From Epithemia pelagica (taxonomy: Eukaryota > Bacillariophyta > Bacillariophyceae > Surirellales > Surirellaceae): 64,000 nt of DNA. The position numbers and the translations under genes were made by a program. The notes beneath the pieces are model-generated. The model was not told the origin of the DNA and did not search any database. It was given only the letters and a program-made list of their open reading frames with translations. Of the stretch, positions 30,201 through 39,200 are shown one piece after another. Numbering within the stretch: position 1 is the first letter of the stretch; each line of letters starts with the position of its first letter. The DNA lies in NCBI GenBank assembly GCA_946965045.2, contig OX337237.1:868001-932000 (forward strand). The letters are read 5' to 3'.

Positions 30201-33200
30201 ATCTTCGTTGTCTCCAGCGGCCTTACTTACCTCCAAACTATGTGCCACCCCACCACGTTTCCAAGTCTACCGCGTGGTCCTTTGGCAAGCGCCTCAAGTT
30301 TGGATTGTTGGGTTGCCTTTCTGTTTTATTGTCGTGTGAAGCTCTCGGTTATCCGTGCCTTTCGTTTGTGGCCCGCCTCCTTTGGCGTCTTGGTTGCCAC
30401 CTACCGGTTCTGTTTTGTTGGTTCCCGTTGGCCATGTGTGTGACCTCTATTTGCCCCAAACTGGAAGCCCGTGCCCAGTCTTGGTTCTACGGCCCACCAA
30501 GTCAAGACCAAACGCTCCCTTGGACACCCTTTTGGCGTCTCATTGAACTGACTCTGTTCCCCTCCTCATCTTTTGCCTCACGAGACGGAGAGAGGAAGCA
30601 GCCAACTGGTCATCCACCATGTTATGGCATCAGCTCCATTCCGGTTGATTGTCAAGACAAATTCGTTCGGAACCCAGACCAGCCGTCAATATCGATCACG
30701 TATCGATCAAAAGATGAGCACCCGACAAGACGGTACATCCTCGACCACCCTTTTCGCACATTCACCGAGCAATACAAATACCGACAGAGGAAGATGTACG
30801 AGTACATCTTGAAGAAACCTGAGCGAGACCGATACCGTTCACCAAATCACCCCGACTCATTGCTGGACACAGAGCATCTCCGAATGGCATGCGTGGCAGC
30901 AGCGAAAGTGTTCAACAAACTACACAAGCTGTCAAAATGGAACGAAGCACGGCAGAGAAAGTTTCAACCGAACAAGACAAACAAGAAAAACAAATGGAAC
31001 AAGAACAAGAGTAAAAGGAAAGATGAGAACGAACTCAACCTTGGAAGTGCGCGCAAGAGTTTACCTTCGAAGCTCATGGCATGTAGTGCAATCAAACACT
31101 ACAGTGCCGCTCTCAAGATGGCTCTCCAAGCTCCATCCAAGTTTTGTGGTTCCATGACCGACTTGACCATGTTCCCGATTGTTTGGGATTCGGGTGCAAG
31201 CACAGCTGTCTCATTCTGCAAGAAAGACTTTGCTGGACCAATTGAACCACTCAAAGATGAAGAAATGCAATTGAGTGGAGTCGCACAAGAAGTGAAAGTT
31301 GAGGGAACAGGGCATGTCAAGTGGTCTATGATGGACGAAAGTGGTGGATTGCGTACCTTTGTTCTGCCTGCACTCCATGTGCCACTGTCAACGATCTGTC
31401 TGTTGAGCACAACACATCTGCTGCAAACCTATCCAGGTGAATCGATCACTCAAACTAAATCTAGTGTGAGATTGTCAGGCATCAAAGACGACCCAAAGCG
31501 ACGCAGTATCCGAGTCCATATTGACCCAGAAAACAACTTACCTCAGTGTTATGGGTACACGGACAAAGGAATCAAGAAAGCAACACGAGCAATGGCAAAC
31601 ACCGTCTCGTGTGTTGACGATGCCAATCTGAACCTGTCCGCCCCTTCAAAGGAATGGCTCAAGTGGCACTACCGTCTTGGGCATGTGAGCTTTCGTAAAT
31701 TACAAATGTTGTCTCGAAGCGGAGTTTTGGCTGCCACTGAATCTGCCAAACGATTGCACACTGCCATTTGTAAATTGGTCACTCCTCCTTTATGCGCTGC
31801 GTGTCAATACGGTCGACAGAAGCTACGTTCAAGTCCAGGACAGAAGACGATCAAGATCCAAGACAACGAAGGAGCTTTGAAACGAGAGAACTTGTTTGCT
31901 GGACAGTGTGTGTCTGCCGACCATTTTGTGAATTCCACCAAGGGTCGTCTGTTTACATCAAAAGGAAAGACAAAAGAAGACAAGATGTACTCAGGAGGAT
32001 GCATTTTTGTTGATCATGCAAGCGGCTATGTCTTTGTCGCGTTTCAGACCCACCTTAACACGCACGAAACGTTGAAAGCCAAGGACGCCTTCGAGAAGCA
32101 TTGCAGTGATGTTGGTGTTGTGGTCCAACAGTATCACACCGACAATGGGAGCGCCTTCACTTCGGCCATATACACCGACCATCTCAAACAATTTCGGCAA
32201 ATCACTTCGTGTGCCGGAGTTGGAGCGCACCATCACAACGGTGTGGCCGAACGGGCCATCCAGACGATCATGTCGATCAGTCGGACGATGATGCTGCACT
32301 CGAGCATCCATGGGGTCGACGTGGCGGATCCGTCGCTGTGGCCCATGGCCATCCAACATGCCGTCTTCCTCTTCAATCGATTTCCCAACACTGACACTGG
32401 AATCAGCCCCTTTGACTTGTTCACCAGGACCCGATGGGAGCAACGTCGTTTCCATGATTGTCACGTTTGGGGATCGCCAGTCTATGTGTTGGACAAGACC
32501 ATCGTCAACGGAAAGAAGATCCCTCGCTGGAAACCAAGGTCGACTCGTGGAATGTTTGTCGGGTTCAGCAACCAACACGCCCATTCTTCGCCACTTGTTC
32601 TGGACCTTGAGACCGGTGCCATTACTCCCCAGTATCACTTGATCTTTGATGACTGGTTTGCAACCGTCACCGCCACTGATTCTTCTGATCGAGCCGCTAC
32701 CGCCGACGCTGTCCTGACCAAGATCTTTGGCGACTTGTCAAACCATCTACATGCACCAGGATACGAGAGTTGTGATGGCGATGACTCCGAGGACTGGTAT
32801 TCTGTTTCGGATGCAACATCCTTTCACCGTCACTCGCAAAATGTAAAAAAAATCTCTGAAGCCATTGATCACACGTCCCCAATCGTTCCCTTAGCCGTGC
32901 CACCTTTACCAGCACGTGCCTCCAGTCCCTTGACACCGTCGCGAGTCACACCGGCAACACCTTTTCCGACTGTCACGCCGTCCGTGCCTACTCCGGTTGC
33001 ACAGTCTGAGTCTGTTGAGCCTCCTAACGACACGAGTCCGCGCAAGGTGAGCTTCGCTGAGCCACCTGTCTCCGATCTCGTCCCCGTTTCGTCGGTTCAG
33101 AGGGAGAGTGAACCAAGTGTTGATCCAGTTGAGACTCCATCACCCAAACCAGCTGCTACCGTGACACCATCGCCCAAGACCCCGCCATCTTCTCGTCAGA

Positions 33201-34351
33201 GGGAGTCTACTCCACCACCAGTACGTCGCTCCGGTCGAGAACGCAAACCTACAACGAGACTCATTGAAACTATGACGGCTGCCTTTCGCTTCTCCGTTTC
33301 ACCGTTTCTCAACGCATGGATGGCATCATCTACAGCAAGTTTTGGTACACCACCGTCTCCTACTATGTTTAAGGCTGCTAAAAGTGATCCTGACACCTTG
33401 TTTTACCAAGAAGCAATGGCAACTGACGAATATTTGGGATGGTGCAAGGCTGCAAACAGGGAAATTGATGAGTTGACCGAAAAGGGAACATGGAAGGAAG
33501 TCCCTGCAAGCGAAGCAAAGACAAGAATCATTCCTGGCACGTGGGTATTCAAGAGGAAGAGGCACCCTGACGGCACCATGAAAAAGTATAAGGCAAGATA
33601 CTGTGTCAGAGGTGACCTTCAAGAAGGAACATTCGAGACGTACTCACCTGTCGCCTCATGGACCACCATTCGGATTGTTTTGGTTTTGGCCCTTACCCTC
33701 GGTTGGGTAATGGTGTGTGTCGATTTCAGTAATGCCTTTGTGCAGGCCGAGCTTGACGAGCCAATCTGGATTCAAATTCCAAAAGGGTGCCATTCAACGT
33801 CGTCCGTACCAACATGCCTCCAACTGTTGAAGAGTCTGTATGGTTTGTCCGTGGCCCCTCGGTTGTGGTATCTGAAGTTGAAACAGGCCTTACTTGATGA
33901 TGGGTTCCAACAAAGCAACCATGACGAATGCTTGTTTCTGAAGGAAGACATGATTGTGTTCTTGTGGGTTGACGATTGTGGGATCATCGCAAAGACCATG
34001 CAAATTGTTGACAACTTCATCAAGAGATTGGAAAAGGCAGGGTTTGCTTTGACAAAGGACAGTGACTTTGCCGAGTACCTTGGCATCAACTTCGCGCACA
34101 ACAAAGAGGATGGCACCATCAGCATGACGCAACCAGGATTAATCAAGAAAATTGTTGCGGCAACTGGGATGGAGAACTGCAACCCAAATCGAATACCAGC
34201 AGCACAAGCAGCACTTGGAAGCGACGAAGATGGACCACCCATGGCAGAACAATGGCACTATCGATCCATCGTCGGAATGTTGTTGTATCTTTCAAACAAC
34301 ACCCGACCCGACATTGCCTTCGCCGTCTCGCAAGTTGCCCGATTCTCCAAC
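27296..34351 (+). pseudogene. E2 Gag-Pol polyprotein, main part (to the E3 insertion)
   Basis: An open frame of 2,352 codons, very long for Copia. Gag: residues 1 to about 480, then a zinc-binding-like CGVCRRWTTNHTTEQHC instead of a classic CCHC knuckle. A long Pro/Ser/Asp region follows, a Lys/Arg-rich stretch (about 925-985) and a hydrophobic stretch (about 995-1060). Protease WDSGAST (Asp1298). Pre-integrase zinc motif WHYRLGH...CAACQYG; integrase Asp (VSADHF), Asp (HTDNGSAF), Glu (GVAERAIQ). RT with VCVDFSNAF, YGLSVAPRLW and LWVDDCGI (WVDD in place of YVDD). The frame is cut at SQVARFSN by E3; the missing RNase H is at 42736-43348. ATG 27368 is an alternative start. Confidence 0.9.
34347..34351 (+). 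repeat. Target site duplication of E3, left copy (CCAAC)
   Basis: CCAAC directly precedes the 5' LTR of E3 and recurs directly after its 3' LTR at 42736-42740, a perfect 5-bp duplication typical of Copia integrases. Confidence 0.93.
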
Positions 34352-35134
34352 TGTTAGAATTCTCACCGTCTATGGTGGTTAGATTCTACATCTCATCGAT
34401 TCCCCATGTCACATAGCCTCGTGCTATCGCATCATGCCATATAGCTTCGAGCTATGTTCCCTAGCTTCGTGCTATATCGACCTATATTTCTTCGCAAATC
34501 ATGAAAAGTGAGAATAGATTGACGAACTCACTCTCAAGACTAAACTGGGTCGTGCGGTATTACAACGGACATAAATTTGGCCGTTGCTCGGACATTATAC
34601 TAACGCCCTAAGCGTACGCGCCCGAAATCATCGAGCGCGCCCAAGCGACATCCGAGCGCTATCGGCATCTATCCGATCCAACGGTCTAAGTATCCCAAGC
34701 ACGACACACGATCACGCGAGACCATATTTCCATTCCCACAATCTCCAAATTGTCAACAAGCTGCGCGCCATGAAAACAACTATGCCGACCCAAAGCAAGA
34801 GCTGTTGACCCTGTATATGTTATCCGCCCACATATACATGTCATATACATCACATGAATCGACTCCAACTATTCCAAACCTGTTGCCGCCAAGAACCTAT
34901 GACACATGACCCTTGGCAGGACCGAACATTTCACGTAGACCTATTGTAGTAATCAACACACAATCTAACAATATCACCATTTATCACATCCTCTTTTGTG
35001 TCCCGACTATCCTTCTGATAGACTTCGACTTGCTTGCTTCTCTGACCCTGAGAAGCTTGTATCGGTTGGTGACCTACCTGATTGTCTGCTCTACCGAGCA
35101 TCAATGTCCCTACGATTCAGAAAGAATTGTAACA
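34352..35134 (+). repeat. 5' LTR of E3 (783 bp)
   Basis: Begins TGTTAGAATTCTCACC and ends AAAGAATTGTAACA, with the usual TG...CA termini. It is followed by GATTAACAGTCTCAA, the presumed primer-binding region, which also follows the E1 LTR. The 75-codon frame at 34584-34808 recurs in the other LTR but has no other support. Confidence 0.96.
34413..34476 (+). promoter_or_regulatory. Three short palindromes in the E3 LTR
   Basis: ATAGCCTCGTGCTAT (34413-34427), ATAGCTTCGAGCTAT (34441-34455; perfect 6-bp arms around TCG) and TAGCTTCGTGCTATA (34462-34476) lie in the first 130 bp of the LTR, where U3 enhancers are expected. The third reads CGCGCT in the 3' LTR. They could be factor-binding sites or small hairpins. 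Confidence 0.5.
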
Positions 35135-35170
35135 GATTAACAGTCTCAAAGCTTATTTCCTTGTGGTTTC

Positions 35171-35950
35171 ATGGATACTAACGAGATTATCACTCCTGTA
35201 CGACAGATCTATCGAGCCAACCTGCATCCCGGGCAGCCCGATACCCTGGTGCAGCAGGAACTGGTGCCGACGCCGAAGGCAGCCAACACATCGGTCAACA
35301 TCTCCGTCGACAGTTCCAACAGCAACCCATTCGAGACTCCAACCCAGCCTCACGCTCCGATCCCTGCGCCGTTGCTTCGGTCCCCGAGTCCGCCTCGTCG
35401 GCTCGTCCCTTCTCGATCCCGTCGTACCACCCGGTTGATTGCTGATCATATCAAGTACTTCCGCCAACCAACTTGTTCGACCTTCGATCCCGAGATCATC
35501 CGTGGGGAGACCCAGATCGAACGCCAGTTCCAATCGGTGACCCACATCGTCGACCAAGAAGACATTGACCGTCTGAACGACCAACTTCATCGTTCTCCGA
35601 GGCGTCGCCTCATCTTTGCCGCCCTCTCGGGCAACCCCATCCGTACTGTCCACCTCCGCTTCCTAACCTTCGAGCGCCCAACTGGATACTACAATACCAT
35701 CCACGTCGTGAACGCGACGACTTGCCCTCTGCCTCCTAACGTTGTACGCCTAGATAACTACGTTGCCTACATCCACGAGGTCCATACTATCGAGGACCAT
35801 CGTGCAACTATCTACCCTTTGCGTACCGAGGTCGAGAACCACCTGGCTGAAGGTGATACCCCTTCTTCTGTTGCTTGTGCTGCCCCATCTGAGCCTGGAA
35901 GCGACTCTGATCATTCGGAAGAGGGTGAGGATTCGGAGACCGAAGCTTAA
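35171..35950 (+). CDS. Leader ORF of E3 (ORF0), function unknown
   Basis: A 259-residue protein encoded between the 5' LTR and gag, starting 36 bp after the LTR end. The N-terminal 90 residues are Pro/Ser/Thr-rich, then RSRSRRTTRLIADHIKYF, a compact-looking region about 110-215 (RRLIFAALSGNPIRTVHLRFLTFERPTGYYNTIHVV and VVRLDNYVAYIHEVHTIEDHRATIY) rich in alternating hydrophobics, as in a small beta domain, and a strongly acidic C-terminus (SDSDHSEEGEDSETEA). Not a Gag, protease or envelope by any motif I can see. Copia elements normally have no gene here. E4 carries an unrelated ORF in the same place. It would be the first ORF on the genomic RNA. Confidence 0.7.
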   Translation: MDTNEIITPVRQIYRANLHPGQPDTLVQQELVPTPKAANTSVNISVDSSNSNPFETPTQPHAPIPAPLLRSPSPPRRLVPSRSRRTTRLIADHIKYFRQPTCSTFDPEIIRGETQIERQFQSVTHIVDQEDIDRLNDQLHRSPRRRLIFAALSGNPIRTVHLRFLTFERPTGYYNTIHVVNATTCPLPPNVVRLDNYVAYIHEVHTIEDHRATIYPLRTEVENHLAEGDTPSSVACAAPSEPGSDSDHSEEGEDSETEA

Positions 35951-35999
35951 TTACTCATAGTTAACTCCCGTCCTCTCAAAACCTTTCCAAGACTTAAAC

Positions 36000-36262
36000 T
36001 CAACGCACATCCGGGTACCCTTGGTCGCACAACACGCCACACATTCCCGTCAAATCGCGAAAATTCGGCGAAAATTTGTTGAAACTCGGCGAAAATTTGT
36101 CGAAATCAACGGAAATTTCCAGGAGTCGCACATCACAACACACATCCGGGTATCACATACGTGGTACATACGTGGCACACGTGGTACATCCGGGTTCACA
36201 TCACATCACACATTAAATAAACCACATCACACCGCACATTAAATAAACATCGAACCAACCAA
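36000..36262 (+). promoter_or_regulatory. Repeat-rich spacer between E3 leader ORF and gag-pol
   Basis: Contains a tandem pair of CGGCGAAAATTTGT (36067 and 36087 regions) plus a third partial copy, then CATCCGGGT three times and ACGTGG three times between 36006 and 36205, and a duplicated ACATTAAATAAAC just before the gag start. The CATCCGGGT/ACGTGG cluster is kept in the otherwise decayed E1 leader (about 1690-1800). Retention suggests a function such as an internal promoter, packaging signal or translation element. Confidence 0.5.
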
Positions 36263-36270
36263 ATAACACC

Positions 36271-39200
36271 ATGGATCCTCAATCACCCAAGACACCTACG
36301 ACTCCTAAGGGAGAAGATAACCAAGACAATGTCTCGGACACAGACCTATTCGACCACATCATATTTACTGTCTGCCAATTCTTCACCAAAGAAAGGGCCG
36401 ACTACTTAATGAAGTGGATGAAATACCATGGTTTTGAGAACATTACCCATGTTATCTCGTATATGCAAACTAATACCGAGGAATCCATGAAGGAACTGAC
36501 ACAATACAAGGTCAACAAACAGACACATGATCTACAAGGCCCCACAAGACAGCAGATCAAGCTCTTGGCTTATTGGGCCACATACAAGACCAATGAAATT
36601 CAAGACGAGCTATCCAATAGCGACTGGATGAACCTAACGAGGAAAGAGTTCAACACTTGGAGGATCAACACAGATTTCTCTAAGGGACCACCTAGCCAAG
36701 TCCCAGTCTCGCCAATGAAGTCACCGTCATCTGTGAAATCTGTCAGCACAGTTACTGCCGCATCCCAATCTCAACAAGACCTTACAGCATTCAGAAAGGG
36801 AACTAAGCGCGACGCAACTGCATATGAGGTATTCAAGGATGAACGATACTACGATTCATTCTGGCGTGTATTCAAGACTACAGCTAAGGCTCAAGGCCTA
36901 TCCAACGTTCTGAATTTCAAATACACACCACCCCATGATGATGAGTATGCCGAAGAACTTTTTCAAGAGCAACAAGTATTTCTTTACTCCGTTCTTGTCC
37001 GTATCATTCAGACTGACCAAGGTCGAGCCTATGTACGTGAACATGAACATGATGAAGATGCGCGTGCCGTATTGCAGAAGTTACACTCTTTGCATACCGA
37101 ATCCGACCTAGCAAAGCGAGAAGTCCTCCGCTTAACCAACTACATTTCCAATCTACGTCTTGACGACACATGGCGCGGAACAACACGTCAATTTCTTCTA
37201 CACTTTCAAGAGCAGCTACGTTTGCTAGACAATTTAGTGACATTGTCTGACCGCATCCCTGATCATACCAGGATGACCTTCCTCATGCAAGCTGTAGAAA
37301 AGGTACCTGATCTCCGCCGAGTCAAGATCTTGGATAATGTGGTGAACACCAAATCCGGTGCAAAATCCCTTTGCTATCAATCATACTTCCGTCTCCTTCT
37401 AGACGCAGCTTATGACCATGATCAAGCAACCCAGTCATCTGTTCATAGTCGCCGTCGACATGTCAAACAACATGAATCACTATATGGCCAAGATACAGAT
37501 GCTGACATAACCTCACAAGATGATATGGAGTATCATGTCCACAACACCAAAGCGACATCTGAATCTCGATCCTCTTCGTCCAAGGTTAGTCTACCGCGTG
37601 ACCTATGGTTCAAACTTTCTGAAGAAGATCGCAAGTTGATCATTGAGTATAACAAGATGATTCAAGCACCTTCATCAACAACACCGAGGACAGTGCAAAC
37701 ACATGCCCTCGACATTGATCCGGAACCTGATCCTGACCCCAACCAAGTTGCATCTGATGACGACTCACCTGGCGTAGTCCCTGAGCATTCAGATGATTCA
37801 GATCCGGTTACACAATTTATCAACCAAGCCATGACGACTGATATCAATCACCCGGCAACTGACCTGACTAGTGTTCTTTCTAACGCCAAGTCCAAGACGA
37901 GCAAGAAGGTTACTTTCAAAGCCAACATGCATAAACAAGCAGGACATGTTCCACGCTATTTGTTTTCCAGGAAATCTACTTTACCAGGAAATCAATTGAT
38001 TGACCGTGGTGCTAATGGAGGACTTGCTGGTTCTGACATGCGCATCCTTTCTAAGACTGGCCGCCATATCACTATTGTGGGTATTGATAACCATGAACTT
38101 ACTGGACTTCCTGTCGTCACATGTGCCGCAAAGTTTGAGACCAATGATGGACCTATTGTCGGCATCTTCAATGAATATGCTTATTATGGGAAGGGCTTAT
38201 CTATCCATGCTCCTGGTCAATTCGAGCATTTCGGACTTGCTGTTGATGAACGATCTGTTAAAGTTGATGGTAAACAACGCATCACTACACTTGATGGTCG
38301 TGCCATACCCCTTCACATCAAGGATGGGTTAGCCTACATCCACTCCTTGGGTATCCCCAGCGACGATGACATGGATACCTTACCTCAGATCATCTTCACG
38401 TCACCCGACACATGGGATCCTGGTGTTCTGGACCATTCGTATTCTCCCACACCCTCTGACAATGATCCTGATTGGAAACACGTCAAGACTGATGGTAGTA
38501 TGTCGAACCATCCATATGACAACTATGGGGAGTACACTGATCGTGTTGTTTGTAACCTCAATCTCCTTTTGGATCTCCCATACGATCATGGACCTGACGA
38601 CGCACCCTTCTTTTCTATCTATGCTGACGCAGAAGGTAATGATCCTACACTTCATGCCTCTGTCCACCGTCGTTACCAGGAAGCGTATGACTGGAAGAAG
38701 TTCCGTCCATTCTTTGGTTGGCAATCTGAAGATGTTATTGCCGATACGTTCAAGCACACTACACGTAATGGTAGCATTACTTTTGACCACGACACCCTCA
38801 AGAAACATTTCAAGGCTCGCAATCCGGTCCTTAATATACCTCGACGCCATGAACCCGTTGCTACTGACTCGGTTTTCTCCGACACCCCTGCTGTTGACCA
38901 TGGCGGTAAAGTCGCACAAATCTTTGTTGGTCGAGATACTCTGGTTACTGATATCTATGGGATCAAGTCAACCAAACAGTTTGTCAATACTCTTCAGGAC
39001 AACATCCGGTTTCGTGGTGCCATGGAGACTCTTATCAGTGATGGTGGTTCATCTCTCATCTCTCAAAAGGTTAAAGACATTCTTCGCACTTTGCTTATTG
39101 GGGAGTATCGATCCGAACCTTATCATCAACACCAGAATAAGGCTGAAAACCGTTACCAGACCGTTAAACGTATGACCAACACTCTCATGAATGCCACTGG

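Noticed and set aside
34584-34808. 75-codon frame repeated in both E3 LTRs
   Set aside because: It recurs only because the LTRs are identical; no motif, and the E1 LTR does not keep the same frame.
35134-35160. tRNA primer site after the E3 LTR
   Set aside because: GATTAACAGTCTCAA lacks the TGG start of a normal tRNA 3'-end match; no primer can be named from the sequence, and no complement was found in the LTR.
36064-36120. CRISPR-like short repeats in the E3 leader
   Set aside because: Only two full units with no unique spacers; a eukaryotic retrotransposon leader.
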